DNA of 64,000 bases from Candidatus Gastranaerophilales bacterium (GCA_944324395.1 CALUWC010000011.1:16581-80580), one strand, 5' to 3'. Shown: positions 47,428-57,203, numbered from the stretch's first letter. Translations and numbers: made by a program. Notes: a model not told the origin generated them from the sequence alone.

Positions 47428-48684
47428 TTAAGATAAATCTTTATGATGAAATTGTTTTATTCCTTTAGCATAATCATCAACAATTTGTCCGTTACCGATG
47501 AGCTTGTATTTATAAATGGTCAAACCTTCAAGACCGACAGGACCTCTTGCATGAGTTTTGTTCGTTGAAATCCCGACCTCAGCTCCGAAACCGTATCTGA
47601 ATCCATCTGCAAAACGTGTTGAACAGTTAAAATAAACACCTGCAGAATCCACATTATTCATAAATTTTTCGGCATTATGAATATCATTTGTAATAATACT
47701 ATCGGTATGTCCTGAACCGTATTGGTTTATATGTTCAATTGCTTCATTTAGTGAATTAACAAATTTGTAAGATAAAATCTTATCCCCGTATTCAATATCC
47801 CAGCTTTCAGGGTTATTTATAAGTTTTATTTCTGATAATTGGAGAGATGCCAATAATTCATCAGTTTTTGGAAAATCTTTATGAATTAAAAGTGTTTCAA
47901 CAGCATTACAAGCACTAGGGTATTGAGTTTTTGCATCAATAACAATTTTTGATGCCATATCAATATCAGCCGATTCATCGATAAAAATATGACAAATTCC
48001 GCTTGCATGTCCCAAAACAGGAATTTTGGTATTTTCTTTAATAAATTTTACCAAACTATTTCCCCCACGTGGAATAATTAAATTGATAAACTCATCACAC
48101 TTCAACATTTGAGCAACATCATCTCTTGTAAATACCTGCTGAATAACATTTTTCGGAAATTCTTTAATTTCATCCAATGCACTGTTTATAATTTCCAATA
48201 TTTTGCGGTTTGTATTTTTTGATTCTTTTCCGCCTTTTAATATAACAGCATTAGAAGATTTTATTGCAAGTGCTGAAATTTGTGATATTACATCAGGTCT
48301 TGCTTCAAAAATTATTCCCAAAACCCCGATAGGACAGGAAACTTTGTACAATGTAAGATCTTTATCAAGCTCTCTGACAAAAAGATTTTTTCCGATAGGA
48401 TCTTCAAGATTAGCAATATCTTTAATCCCCTGAATCATATCACGCATTTTGTTTTCATCAAGTTTAAGACGGTTGAATGTTGCTTTTGAAAGTTCGCCGT
48501 TATTTACAAGCTCTTCTGCTTGAACTAAATCCTGATTGTTCGCATCAAATATTTCCTGTTTGTTTATTTCAAATGCCTGAGCAATTTTATTTAATGCAGA
48601 ATTTTTTATATCTGTATCCAGTTCTGCAATTTTTAATGAAGCTTGTTTTGCGTTTTTTGCAATATCAATAAAATTATTTTCCAA
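47428..48684 (-). CDS. proA: gamma-glutamyl phosphate reductase
   Basis: 418 residues, aldehyde-dehydrogenase superfamily. PIGVLGIIFEARPDVISQISALAIKSSNAVILKGGKE and the catalytic Cys in YPSACNAVETLLIHKD are diagnostic. It reduces glutamyl-5-phosphate with NADPH in proline synthesis. It starts at a TTG (48684) with GGCGG 7 nt upstream, 10 nt after proB. Confidence 0.95.
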   Translation of the reverse strand: MENNFIDIAKNAKQASLKIAELDTDIKNSALNKIAQAFEINKQEIFDANNQDLVQAEELVNNGELSKATFNRLKLDENKMRDMIQGIKDIANLEDPIGKNLFVRELDKDLTLYKVSCPIGVLGIIFEARPDVISQISALAIKSSNAVILKGGKESKNTNRKILEIINSALDEIKEFPKNVIQQVFTRDDVAQMLKCDEFINLIIPRGGNSLVKFIKENTKIPVLGHASGICHIFIDESADIDMASKIVIDAKTQYPSACNAVETLLIHKDFPKTDELLASLQLSEIKLINNPESWDIEYGDKILSYKFVNSLNEAIEHINQYGSGHTDSIITNDIHNAEKFMNNVDSAGVYFNCSTRFADGFRYGFGAEVGISTNKTHARGPVGLEGLTIYKYKLIGNGQIVDDYAKGIKQFHHKDLS

Positions 48685-48694
48685 TTTTTACCGC

Positions 48695-49843
48695 CTATAA
48701 AATAGTTATATTATCTCTTGTAATTATTGCATCATAATTTTTAAAACCCAGAATATCAACTATATTATCAGAATGCGACCCGATAACTTTTCTGCATGAA
48801 TCAGAATCATAATTGACAATACCTCTGGCAAATTCATGTTTGTTTTCATCAAGAATAGATATTACATCACCTTTTTTGAAACTGTTTTTAACACTTACAA
48901 CACCAATCGGCAAAAGACTTTTTTCGCCTGTAATAAGTGCAGCTTTAGCACCGTCATTAACAATAATTTTGCCGACAATATTTGTAGCGTAACCTATCCA
49001 GCGTTTTTTATCAGGCATATTTTCTTTTTGAGGAAGGAACATTGTTCCCAAATCTTCACCTGCAAAAATTCTTTTGATTACATAAGGAATTTTACCGTTT
49101 GCAATTAAAACTTTACCGCCAAATCTTGTAACAAGTCTTGCAGCCATAAGTTTGGTTTCCATTCCGCCTCTCCCGCCGTCAGAAACTCCTGATGCCATTG
49201 CCATAATTTCTTCATTAACTTCCGGAACAGATTTAATAAGTTTTGCATCGGGATTTACTTTCGGGTTATCATCATACAAACCGTCAATATCCGACAAAAT
49301 AATCAACAAGTCTGCATCCAATTCACTTGCAACAAGTGCTGATAATTTGTCATTATCGGAAAAACAAACCTGCATATCTTCCTTGACATATCGCAAAGCA
49401 ACATTCAAAGTTGATACCGTATCATTTTGGTTTATAACAGGAATAACACCAAGTTCCAAAAGTTTATTTAAAGTTGTTCTCAAGCTCAGGTATCTTTCAC
49501 GAACAGAGAAGTCATCTTCGGTTAACAGAATTTGAGCTGCAGTCAAACCGTATGCATCAAATCCGTTTTCATAAATGGACATCAATTTCCCCTGCCCGAT
49601 TGCGGCACATGCTTGCTTTATGGCTGTTCCTTGAGTATTTTCAAGTCCGAGCCTTTTTTTACCGAAACTTACGGCACCTGACGTAATTATAATAACTTCT
49701 TTACCTGATTTGACAAGAGTTGCTATACTTTCAATAAATGCATAAATTCTCGGCAAAGAAACATATCCGTCATCATGTCTTAAAACATTTGTCCCAAGCT
49801 TTATTACAATACGTTTAGCTTTAATAAATTCACTTCTTTCCAT
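48695..49843 (-). CDS. proB: glutamate 5-kinase
   Basis: 382 residues. The kinase half has RIVIKLGTNVLRH, IITSGAVSFGKKRLG, LSDIDGLYDDNP and GGRGGMETKLMAARL. The C-terminal PUA domain (about 285-382) is present as in the long ProB form. It phosphorylates glutamate for proline synthesis and is normally feedback-inhibited by proline. First gene of proBA. ATG at 49843 chosen; the frame is open to a TTG at 49861 without a ribosome-binding site. Confidence 0.95.
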   Translation of the reverse strand: MERSEFIKAKRIVIKLGTNVLRHDDGYVSLPRIYAFIESIATLVKSGKEVIIITSGAVSFGKKRLGLENTQGTAIKQACAAIGQGKLMSIYENGFDAYGLTAAQILLTEDDFSVRERYLSLRTTLNKLLELGVIPVINQNDTVSTLNVALRYVKEDMQVCFSDNDKLSALVASELDADLLIILSDIDGLYDDNPKVNPDAKLIKSVPEVNEEIMAMASGVSDGGRGGMETKLMAARLVTRFGGKVLIANGKIPYVIKRIFAGEDLGTMFLPQKENMPDKKRWIGYATNIVGKIIVNDGAKAALITGEKSLLPIGVVSVKNSFKKGDVISILDENKHEFARGIVNYDSDSCRKVIGSHSDNIVDILGFKNYDAIITRDNITIL

Positions 49844-49907
49844 ACAATAAGTGTAACACAATGACCAAAAATATGTAAGTAGAAAAATAAGTATTAGATG
49901 TATTTTT

Positions 49908-49936
49908 TTGAAACATTTTATTCAATATGATAAAAT
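49908..49936 (+). promoter_or_regulatory. tyrA promoter
   Basis: TTGAAA (49908-49913), 17 nt, TAAAAT (49931-49936). It leaves a leader of about 15-20 nt to the ATG at 49959. Confidence 0.6.
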
Positions 49937-49958
49937 GTATCCAATAAAGGAGAGATTT

Positions 49959-50711
49959 ATGAAAATCGGAATTATCGGTTTAGGTTTAATCGGCGGTTCA
50001 ATATTTAAAGACTTAAAAAAACTTGATTATGAAGTTATTGCCGTATCAAATTCTCAAAACGGGGAAAATATTTACAAAGATTATGATATTTTAAAAACCT
50101 GCAATCTAATTTTTGTATGTACGGCAATGAATAAAACTCTTGAAGTTCTTGATAAACTCGAAGAAATAATATCATCTGACACCATAGTAACAGATGTTTG
50201 CTCATTAAAATCATTTGTCTGCCGGAAAAAACGTCCGTATAAATTTATACCTTCCCACCCGATGGCAGGAACTGAAAACAAAGGGTTTGAAAATTCTATG
50301 GAAGGATTATTCAAGAATGCAAAGTGGGTTCTGACTCCTGTTTTTGGAAAGAATGAAGAACTTGTTGAAATAATTACGCAGCTCGGGGCAAAACCTGTCA
50401 TTACAACACCTGAAAAACATGATGAAGCAGTTGCATTGATATCACATATGCCTATGCTTATATCGCAGGCACTATTTAAAACTGCACAGGAAAATAAATT
50501 AGCACTTGAAATAGCATCATCAGGATTTCGAGATATGACCCGTCTTGCAATGTCCAATCCCGAGATGGCAAATGATATGATAAATATGAATGCTGATAAT
50601 ATTCAGATGAGTATCTTAAAACTGTACAAATCAATCGGCGATTTAACTAATTCTGATTATCTTGAACAGATAAATGAAATTAAATTAAATCGCCAATCGA
50701 TGTTTATATAA
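49959..50711 (+). CDS. tyrA: prephenate dehydrogenase
   Basis: 250 residues. NAD-binding IGIIGLGLIGGSIF; catalytic region IPSHPMAGTENKGFENS, which carries the His that binds prephenate; and the helical C-terminus (AVALISHMPMLISQAL, ASSGFRDMTRLAMSNPEM). It makes 4-hydroxyphenylpyruvate for tyrosine. It has no fused chorismate mutase. AAGGAG precedes this ATG; the longer frame from 49908 covers the promoter. Confidence 0.92.
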   Translation: MKIGIIGLGLIGGSIFKDLKKLDYEVIAVSNSQNGENIYKDYDILKTCNLIFVCTAMNKTLEVLDKLEEIISSDTIVTDVCSLKSFVCRKKRPYKFIPSHPMAGTENKGFENSMEGLFKNAKWVLTPVFGKNEELVEIITQLGAKPVITTPEKHDEAVALISHMPMLISQALFKTAQENKLALEIASSGFRDMTRLAMSNPEMANDMINMNADNIQMSILKLYKSIGDLTNSDYLEQINEIKLNRQSMFI

Positions 50712-50741
50712 TTCAGGAACTTTATTTTACAGGACGCTGGT

Positions 50742-51698
50742 TTATGCTGCAGCTTTTACTGATTTTTGCATTTCAGCTAATTGTGCTTCCAAGTTTTTCA
50801 ATTCAGCTTGCATTTTTTGCATTTGAGGACCATTACTAAAACCTTTGAATTTTGAATGGTTTTCAATTCGTCCTTTTAAATTAGCAATTTTAGTTTCTAC
50901 ATCTGAAATGTTCTGTGGAGTAGCAGCCGGAACCTGAGGCTTAGCAGCATTTGGAGTTTCAACCTTTGGAGCTTCAGTTTTGGCAGGCTTAGCTTTCGGA
51001 GCTTCTGCTTTTTTAGATATAACTACTTTTCCACTTTTGTCATGAGTTCTTTCCAAACCTTGAGCATCCATGAAATCACCTAGAGTATTTGTTGCCGGTT
51101 TATAATTCTTTTCAATCCATTGATGTTCTGCTTGAGTTGCAGGAGTTCTTAACTGTCTGGAATTTTCATCCAAATCTTGCAGAGTTATTTTCTCAGCACG
51201 TTCTTGTCTGATTTTTTCTTGAATAATTTGCTTTTTATTATGTCTTGCTTTACGAATGGCATCTTTACCGCCACCATCTGTCATCTTCTGGGGTTTGCCC
51301 TGTGGAATATCAACCTGTTCAGCAACAACTTTCTTTTTAGATTTTACTCTTGGTTTTTTAGGCTTATTAACTGTTTGATTAACAGTTTCTACGGTTTCTT
51401 CTGCTGCTTTTTTGGCACCTTTTGCAGCATCATCTGCTGTGCCTTTGAATAATCCTTTTAATTTATTGATTAAACCTTTGCCTTTACCTTTAGTAAAGAA
51501 CCATACAGCAGCTATACCAACAGCAGTTGCAGCAACCAATATAGCATTTCTTTTGCGTTTAGCTGCTTTTTCACGCTGTTCAGGATCATATAATCCCGGT
51601 CTGAAATCCTCCGGTCCGCGATATTCTTGTCTTGATGTAAATGTTGCTGCGGAGTAAGGATTATAATAAGAATTTCCTACACCATAAATTCCTGACAT
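50742..51698 (-). CDS. Ala/Lys/Pro-rich protein with tagged N-terminus and one membrane helix
   Basis: 318 residues. N-terminus MSGIYGVGNSYYNPYSAATFTSRQEY carries the Phe motif at 20; a membrane helix lies at about 51-67 (NAILVAATAVGIAAVWFFT); then low-complexity Lys/Ala/Thr-rich sequence, an Ala/Pro linker (APKAKPAKTEAPKVETP) and a C-terminal coiled coil (KMQAELKNLEAQLAEMQ). There is no enzyme motif. It looks like a membrane-anchored scaffold or surface filament protein. Function unknown. Confidence 0.55.
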   Translation of the reverse strand: MSGIYGVGNSYYNPYSAATFTSRQEYRGPEDFRPGLYDPEQREKAAKRKRNAILVAATAVGIAAVWFFTKGKGKGLINKLKGLFKGTADDAAKGAKKAAEETVETVNQTVNKPKKPRVKSKKKVVAEQVDIPQGKPQKMTDGGGKDAIRKARHNKKQIIQEKIRQERAEKITLQDLDENSRQLRTPATQAEHQWIEKNYKPATNTLGDFMDAQGLERTHDKSGKVVISKKAEAPKAKPAKTEAPKVETPNAAKPQVPAATPQNISDVETKIANLKGRIENHSKFKGFSNGPQMQKMQAELKNLEAQLAEMQKSVKAAA

Positions 51699-51825
51699 AA
51701 ATAATTTTCCTTTCTACTTTTAACCTTACAAGTTTATAAAGTTATTTTTTTGCTAACAATTGATAAATTTTTAGGAAATTATTAATATTTCTTTACAAAC
51801 GTGTAAGTTAGATAACACCAGTACT

Positions 51826-52875
51826 TTACTCTACACAAGAGATTGACGTACTTTTTTCTAAATGCAGCGTATCAATAAGTGCATTTAATCTGGTGAACAC
51901 CTCTTTAAATTGAGGAATTGAAAGGCTTTGCTTTCCATCGCTCAAAGCCTGAGACGGATTATGATGGACTTCTACCATTACACCATCTGCCCCGACAACT
52001 AAGCCTGCCTTTGCCATAGGTTCTATTAAATATCTTTGACCTGTTCCATGACTCGGGTCTACAATTATCGGAAGATGAGAATATTTTTTGATTACGGGAA
52101 TTGCAGAAATGTCAAGCAAATTCCTCGTAAATGCACTGTCAAAACTTTTTAAACCACGTTCGCACAAGATAACTTTTTCATTACCGTTATACATTATATG
52201 TTCGGCAGCAAGTAGAAATTCTCTAATTGTGCTTGCCGGGCCCCTTTTGAGAATAACAGGTTTGTTACAATGTCCAACTGATTTTAACAGTTTAAAATTC
52301 TGCATATTTCTTGCTCCGATTTGAATAACATCAGCATATTCACAAACCATATCCAAATCAGCAGAATCCATCAATTCTGTTACAACCAGCAGCCCTGTTT
52401 CCTCTTTTGCTCTTGCCAGATATTTTAATGCCTTTTCTCCAAGCCCATCAAAATCATACGGAGAAGTTCTCGGCTTGAATGCTCCGCCTCTTAAAAACTG
52501 ACACCCAAGCTCTTTGGCTGCAAGAGCAACTTCTAATAAACCGTCATAATTATCTTCTACAGAACAAGGTCCGACTATCGAAACCGGACGATTTGCACCT
52601 CCTATCTTTACTCCGTTTTCAAATTCAATAACAGTATCTTCGGATTGCCTGTCACGAGAAGCTAACCTAAACGGTTCTCTTATAAACTTAATCTTTTTGA
52701 CACCCTCCATTGCATCAATTCTGCCGGGCGAGAGTGTTGTTTTATCACCTAAAGCATCAATTACGGTATGCACATCACCTTCATGCACAATGACCTTAAA
52801 TCCATGCTCTTTTAATAATTCCGTAACAGCCTGAATATTCGCAGCTGTTGCGTCCCTTTCCATTATTATAATCAT
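51826..52875 (-). CDS. aroF: DAHP synthase (class I beta, ferredoxin-like N-terminal domain)
   Basis: 349 residues. The N-terminal 65-70 residues form the regulatory ferredoxin-like domain (MIIIMERDATAANIQAVTE), followed by the TIM barrel: IVGPCSVED, GGAFKPRTSPYDFDG, ARNMQNF, KRGPASTIREFLLAAEHI, and IVDPSHGTGQR. It makes DAHP from PEP and erythrose-4-phosphate, the entry to the shikimate pathway, and is probably inhibited by an aromatic end product through the N-terminal domain. Start ATG 52875; a later ATG at residue 5 is possible. Confidence 0.93.
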   Translation of the reverse strand: MIIIMERDATAANIQAVTELLKEHGFKVIVHEGDVHTVIDALGDKTTLSPGRIDAMEGVKKIKFIREPFRLASRDRQSEDTVIEFENGVKIGGANRPVSIVGPCSVEDNYDGLLEVALAAKELGCQFLRGGAFKPRTSPYDFDGLGEKALKYLARAKEETGLLVVTELMDSADLDMVCEYADVIQIGARNMQNFKLLKSVGHCNKPVILKRGPASTIREFLLAAEHIMYNGNEKVILCERGLKSFDSAFTRNLLDISAIPVIKKYSHLPIIVDPSHGTGQRYLIEPMAKAGLVVGADGVMVEVHHNPSQALSDGKQSLSIPQFKEVFTRLNALIDTLHLEKSTSISCVE

Positions 52876-52982
52876 AGTGTTATGTATACCTCGTTAAAAT
52901 TAGTACTAAGATTATAGTAGAAATTTTGCAATAAATCAATATGATTGATTTATTTGTTTTTATATCTTTACAAGAAAATATA

Positions 52983-53642
52983 TTATTTGTTTTGCAGATA
53001 ATAAATTATATCTTCAGGGGTATCCGCAATAAACTCTGCACCATGTTCAACTAAAAATGGTTTATTCTTAAAACCCCAACTGACACTAATACATGGAATG
53101 CCGGAATTTTGTGCCGTCATGATATCCACTTCAGAATCTCCGACATAAACTGCAATGGATTTATCTGCATTAAAAACTTTTAATACTTTCAAAACGGTAT
53201 CAGGAGCCGGTTTTTTTCGAATACCTTCCGCTTCATTTTCTCCGGCGGCAAAATCTATCAAACCGGGGAAGTATCGTTTGCATAATTCTTTTACCGCAAT
53301 ATCAAATTTATTTGATACAACCGCAATTTTAAAACCGTTCGAACGAAGTGTGTTAAGCATGTCGATAATTCCGTTATATGGTGCGGTTTTGTTATACATA
53401 TTTTTTGAATAAGTTTTTTTAAAATATTCAAGACAATTTTTATAATCAGGATTACTAGCTCCACCCGGAATTGCACGCTCAATTAGTTTTGCAACCCCAT
53501 TACCTACAAAATTTCTGATTTCATCTATTGATCTTTGCGGATAATTGAAATGTAAAAGTGCAATATTAGTGCTGTCAGCCAAATCCTCAAGTGTATTTAA
53601 CAATGTTCCGTCTAAATCAAAAATTATAATATTTTTTTTCAT
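52983..53642 (-). CDS. gph: phosphoglycolate phosphatase-like HAD hydrolase
   Basis: 219 residues. Motif I FDLDGTLLNTLEDL, motif II Ser in VVSNK, Lys in KKPAP and motif IV VGDSEVDI, with a C1 helical cap between I and II. This fits Gph, which dephosphorylates 2-phosphoglycolate, or a close relative such as a pyrophosphatase. Start at 53642 from GGAG upstream; the longer frame is unlikely. Confidence 0.8.
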   Translation of the reverse strand: MKKNIIIFDLDGTLLNTLEDLADSTNIALLHFNYPQRSIDEIRNFVGNGVAKLIERAIPGGASNPDYKNCLEYFKKTYSKNMYNKTAPYNGIIDMLNTLRSNGFKIAVVSNKFDIAVKELCKRYFPGLIDFAAGENEAEGIRKKPAPDTVLKVLKVFNADKSIAVYVGDSEVDIMTAQNSGIPCISVSWGFKNKPFLVEHGAEFIADTPEDIIYYLQNK

Positions 53643-53691
53643 ATTTTCTCCATATTTATTATACAATAATTTCGAACATATTGGAATTAAA

Positions 53692-54105
53692 ATGACAGCA
53701 GAAACAATTCGTAGTTATACCATAGGAATAATTATAGTAATATTTTTTGCAATTACAGCAATTGTCGGGGGGTTGACTAATTACAAACAGGAAACCCTTC
53801 ACTGTTCAAAGTCCGAAAATTTATGTTTTGTTGAAAAAACAAATTTGTTAAACATTAAATCAAGCAAAAAACTTGTTAAATATTCAGATATTGATGATAT
53901 TAGTTATATTAAACAAAAAGTTAGAGGAAACAGAGTAGCAAAAGGATATACAGAATATTTGCTGATTTTTAAAACAAATCAAAATGATAGAAAAATAATT
54001 TTTTCGGAAGTTTTTTATGAAAAAGAAGAATTGTTCAAATATATCAAGGATTTACAAGCTCAAATGTCAAGCAGCAGTGATATTATTATTTTAAATCGTA
54101 ATTAA
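53692..54105 (+). CDS. small membrane protein
   Basis: 137 residues with one N-terminal membrane helix (about 10-30, TIGIIIVIFFAITAIVGGL) and a cytoplasmic or periplasmic beta-rich tail (YSDIDDISYIKQKVRGNRV, YLLIFKTNQND) that resembles bacterial PH-like domains, though weakly. The frame is open upstream but overlaps the gph start, so I take the ATG at 53692. Function unknown. Confidence 0.45.
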   Translation: MTAETIRSYTIGIIIVIFFAITAIVGGLTNYKQETLHCSKSENLCFVEKTNLLNIKSSKKLVKYSDIDDISYIKQKVRGNRVAKGYTEYLLIFKTNQNDRKIIFSEVFYEKEELFKYIKDLQAQMSSSSDIIILNRN

Positions 54106-54483
54106 AAATTCAATCTTTGGATTGGTTTTTTATAATATTTTTTGAAAATTAAAATTATCACAAAATTTTAATTGTTAAAAATATTTCGAGTTCAATTGTT
54201 ATCGGTATTTCCATTTTTATTTTTGAAAAAATTATCCTAAAATTTTTTCTTTTTTTACTAAATTTCAGCTAAAAATCATCAAATTTTAAAAAAAATGATA
54301 AAAAATACTCTATTTTAATGAATTATTTTTGCAATTTTATGTATATAATTTAGAAAAGTTTAGAAATATTAAGCATTGAAACCCTTGATATATCTTAATT
54401 TTTCAAACTTTTAAAAATATGATATTCCATTATTTTTAAAAAAGTAGTATTATAATTTTGTGATTTTAAAGGAGGTTACGAAC
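54106..54483. other. intergenic, very AT-rich
   Basis: 378 nt with long A/T tracts. I see no gene or clear hairpin. A TATAAT at 54451-54456 probably belongs to the winged-helix gene at 54484, but the -35 match is poor. Confidence 0.4.
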
Positions 54484-54714
54484 ATGTTTACATCAAGCAA
54501 AAAAGAACAAAAAGAAATGCAAGCTCAAATTATTGAATCTGCAGGTAAAATCTACAATTACCTATCAGACAAAGGTGAAGTTACTATCAACAAATTAAGA
54601 AAAGACATGGATTTAGATGATAATTTCACTTACATGGGTTTAGGCTGGTTATCAAGAGAAGACAAAATCTCTTACACTCAAAAACCAAAATCAGTTACTG
54701 TTAGATTAAGCTAA
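54484..54714 (+). CDS. winged-helix protein (DUF2582 type)
   Basis: 76 residues. A compact winged helix-turn-helix (IYNYLSDKGEVTINKLRKDMDL, then YMGLGWLSREDKISY). A consensus GGAGG lies 7 nt before the ATG at 54484 and a clean terminator follows, so it is probably well expressed on its own. Related small winged-helix proteins are annotated only as DNA-binding. The target is unknown. Confidence 0.75.
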   Translation: MFTSSKKEQKEMQAQIIESAGKIYNYLSDKGEVTINKLRKDMDLDDNFTYMGLGWLSREDKISYTQKPKSVTVRLS

Positions 54715-54738
54715 TTTTAATTGATAATGCATGATTTG

Positions 54739-54774
54739 AAAACGGAACAGTTTAATAAGCTGTTCCGTTTTTGT
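54739..54774 (+). terminator. intrinsic terminator after the winged-helix gene
   Basis: Arms AAACGGAACAG and CTGTTCCGTTT around TTTAATAAG, followed by TTG and a short T-rich stretch. Confidence 0.75.
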
Positions 54775-54860
54775 TTGGCATAAAGTCTTATTTTACATTT
54801 TGTTAAATATTTTGTTATTTTACAGATAATGTTATAATATCAGCATTAAGGAGTAATATT

Positions 54861-55277
54861 GTGAATAAAAATATTTTAAGCCCGAAAGGTTCAATAGATC
54901 AAAGTTTCTTTATTATATATTATATTTTGCTGACAGTTTTATATATTGCCTGTGGTTTACTTTTAATAATTTACGTATATAAAAATAATTTGCCGTCGCT
55001 ATATTATATGTGGCCTTTGCTGATAATAAAAATTCTTATAGCATTCAACTATAAAAAAAGAGTTTTGGATATTTGCAAAAATCTGCCTGTAGCAGTTATT
55101 TTAGGATTTATTTTAACATTTGATATTGAAGCTCTGGCGGCATGCCAGTTGATAAAGGATATTCAGGTTTCTATGCTGACTTTCTTTGCTCTGGGGATTT
55201 TCTTTATTTTTATTCAGCCGGCAATTATTGCTCTTATTCCAGGTGAAATTGATAAAAACCGGATTGATAAAGAATAA
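54861..55277 (+). CDS. small multi-pass membrane protein
   Basis: 138 residues starting at GTG (54861) with AAGGAG 8 nt upstream. Four hydrophobic segments (about 15-38, 48-63, 72-92, 100-125). The family is not recognised. Its TAA overlaps the acetyltransferase ATG by one nt, so the two are coupled. Confidence 0.6.
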   Translation: MNKNILSPKGSIDQSFFIIYYILLTVLYIACGLLLIIYVYKNNLPSLYYMWPLLIIKILIAFNYKKRVLDICKNLPVAVILGFILTFDIEALAACQLIKDIQVSMLTFFALGIFFIFIQPAIIALIPGEIDKNRIDKE

Positions 55278-55852
55278 TGAAATTAGCTGAAAATTCAAAA
55301 TTTGATATAGATTCTTTTTATTTGGAGTTGCAAAAACAATTCCCTCGTTCTGAAATGAAAGAAAAAGCTGTTTGGGCAAAGATTTTAACACTTCCTGAAT
55401 ATAAGATATTTAATATATTTAATGATGAAAATAAAATCTGCGGATATTTTACATTTTTAGAACTGCCGGATAAAACAATTTTAATTGATTATTTTGCAAT
55501 TTTTAAAGAATTTCACTCTCTTGGTTACGGCTCAAAAGCTTTTGAATATTTAAAAAGTTTGAATAAATATGCCGGCTGTTATCTTGAAGTTGAAAAGGAA
55601 AATCCGAAAGATATAAATACTTTCCGACGGATAAACTTCTACAAAAAACTTGGAGCAAAACTCCTTGATATAAATTATATTTATCCTAATGTCGACGGCG
55701 GACTGCCAATGGATTTATATTTTATGCCGTTTAAACAGAATTATTTACCTGATAAAAATAAAAGTTTAGCAAACATAAAATTTGCATTTCACAAGATGCA
55801 TTTTGATATTTTAAAAATCGCAGAAATTTTTAGTAAAATTTCAGGGCAATAA
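55277..55852 (+). CDS. GNAT-family acetyltransferase
   Basis: 191 residues. LGYGSKAFEYLKSL matches the acetyl-CoA loop of GNAT motif A, preceded by beta strands (ICGYFTFLELPDKTILIDYFAI) and followed by YLEVEKENPKDINTFRRINFYKKLGA, the usual motif B. The acceptor is unknown. Coupled to the membrane protein upstream. Confidence 0.75.
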   Translation: MKLAENSKFDIDSFYLELQKQFPRSEMKEKAVWAKILTLPEYKIFNIFNDENKICGYFTFLELPDKTILIDYFAIFKEFHSLGYGSKAFEYLKSLNKYAGCYLEVEKENPKDINTFRRINFYKKLGAKLLDINYIYPNVDGGLPMDLYFMPFKQNYLPDKNKSLANIKFAFHKMHFDILKIAEIFSKISGQ

Positions 55853-55853
55853 A

Positions 55854-56522
55854 CTAAACTTTCATGTCTAGTTTTTCAGAATTTCCCATTTTTTCAACAG
55901 TTTTTGCGTTATCTTTTTGTTGAACTGCCGGTTTGGATTTAAATCCAAGTGCATACATCAGAGGGTGTAATATGTGATTGCTTAATTCAGATGCTATCCA
56001 GGCAAGACCGATTACTGTTCCGACAAGATTGCTTAATTCTATTACTCCCTTTGGAAGCGGAAATACAGGAGGTTTATCATCATTTAATAAATGTTCTTTC
56101 AGAGTTAATTTATCATCATCATTAGCTTTTAAAGAATCAGAAATTTTTGATAATAATTTATGATTTTGCCTGTGTTCTTTATCCATTTTGGATAATCTTG
56201 CATAATTTAAAAATTCATTTGCATCTTTGAATGCAGGAAAATCTTTGTCGCCTTTAAGAATTTTCTGAGCAAATTTAAACCCGTATTTTTGAAAAACCAG
56301 CGGAATCATTGTCAAATAAATAAGAACACACAATGTTTGATACAAACCTTCTTTTGTTGCAGCATATTTCCTTGTATCTAAATCAACCTTCTTATCCATC
56401 ATAATCGCCGCAGGGCGTCCTGTAGCTTTAAAGAAAGATTCAGTTGTAACTGTATATTTTGTATTGTTTGCAAAATTTACAAATTGCGGATTTAAAAGGA
56501 GATTTGCTACTTTATCAAGCAT
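55854..56522 (-). CDS. membrane protein of a small paralogous family (copy B)
   Basis: 222 residues with two hydrophobic segments (about 62-78, 165-185) and charged helical loops. AAIMMDKKVDLDTRKYAATKEG matches TFTMMDKKQDKDSRIYTAFREG in the neighbour upstream, so the two are paralogues. The ATG overlaps the preceding stop (TAATG) with AGGAGG ahead, so translation is coupled. Function unknown. Confidence 0.5.
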   Translation of the reverse strand: MLDKVANLLLNPQFVNFANNTKYTVTTESFFKATGRPAAIMMDKKVDLDTRKYAATKEGLYQTLCVLIYLTMIPLVFQKYGFKFAQKILKGDKDFPAFKDANEFLNYARLSKMDKEHRQNHKLLSKISDSLKANDDDKLTLKEHLLNDDKPPVFPLPKGVIELSNLVGTVIGLAWIASELSNHILHPLMYALGFKSKPAVQQKDNAKTVEKMGNSEKLDMKV

Positions 56523-57064
56523 TACACACCTCCTATTTTCATACCGGAATTATTATAAAAATTATTAAAATGATAAACATTTATATTTTTATAATTTCCA
56601 AAATTAACATTTTTTGCACCCTGCGGAGTAACATACGCCGACCCCGCTTTAGGAAGTTGTTTTTTGTTTTTACCGGTAAATACATCTAATAACGGTTTTG
56701 TTGCAGCATTGCATATTGCAGGGATTATAAATAAAGCAGTAAGACTAACCGTAATTAACGACAATGTGGATTTCATTTTAGGGAGTTCATTTAGATGATT
56801 TGTTTTCTTTGCTAATTTAGATGCCAGTTTTTCAACTACTGCATCAGTAGCCAGATAAGAAACAAAAGCAACCCCGCCTGTTAAACCTTCTCTAAATGCA
56901 GTATAAATTCTTGAATCTTTATCCTGTTTTTTATCCATCATTGTGAAAGTAGGACGTAAAATTCCCTTTGACAGAGCAATGGTTAAGGCACCATATAGTG
57001 CTTTGTTGTTTTTTCCAAGATACATACATAATTTTTTAAAATTTTTTTGAAACGGGGTAGTCAT
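56522..57064 (-). CDS. membrane protein of a small paralogous family (copy A)
   Basis: 180 residues from the ATG at 57064 with GGAG upstream (a longer frame starts at 57112). Hydrophobic segments at about 60-80 and 105-125. Shares MMDKKxDxD(S/T)RxY with copy B. The C-terminus is Asn/Tyr-rich (YKNINVYHFNNFYNNSG), unlike copy B. No domain is recognised. The unit A-B is expressed as a pair. Confidence 0.5.
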   Translation of the reverse strand: MTTPFQKNFKKLCMYLGKNNKALYGALTIALSKGILRPTFTMMDKKQDKDSRIYTAFREGLTGGVAFVSYLATDAVVEKLASKLAKKTNHLNELPKMKSTLSLITVSLTALFIIPAICNAATKPLLDVFTGKNKKQLPKAGSAYVTPQGAKNVNFGNYKNINVYHFNNFYNNSGMKIGGV

Positions 57065-57125
57065 TTTATTCTCCAACTTTATTTTAAACAGTAAATTTCT
57101 CTTGTAAAACATTTTTTTATATAGA

Positions 57126-57154
57126 TTGACATTTTGCGTAAAAAGAACTAGAGT
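57126..57154 (+). promoter_or_regulatory. rubrerythrin promoter
   Basis: TTGACA (57126-57131), 17 nt, TAGAGT (57149-57154). A perfect -35 with a moderate -10. Confidence 0.5.
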
Positions 57155-57203
57155 TGAATAATACAGTCATACGGAGTTTCGAAAAAGAAGAAAGGAAGTT
57201 TAT

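Noticed and set aside
53545..53691. Extended start of the small membrane protein
   Set aside because: It overlaps the gph coding region; the later ATG begins a typical membrane helix.
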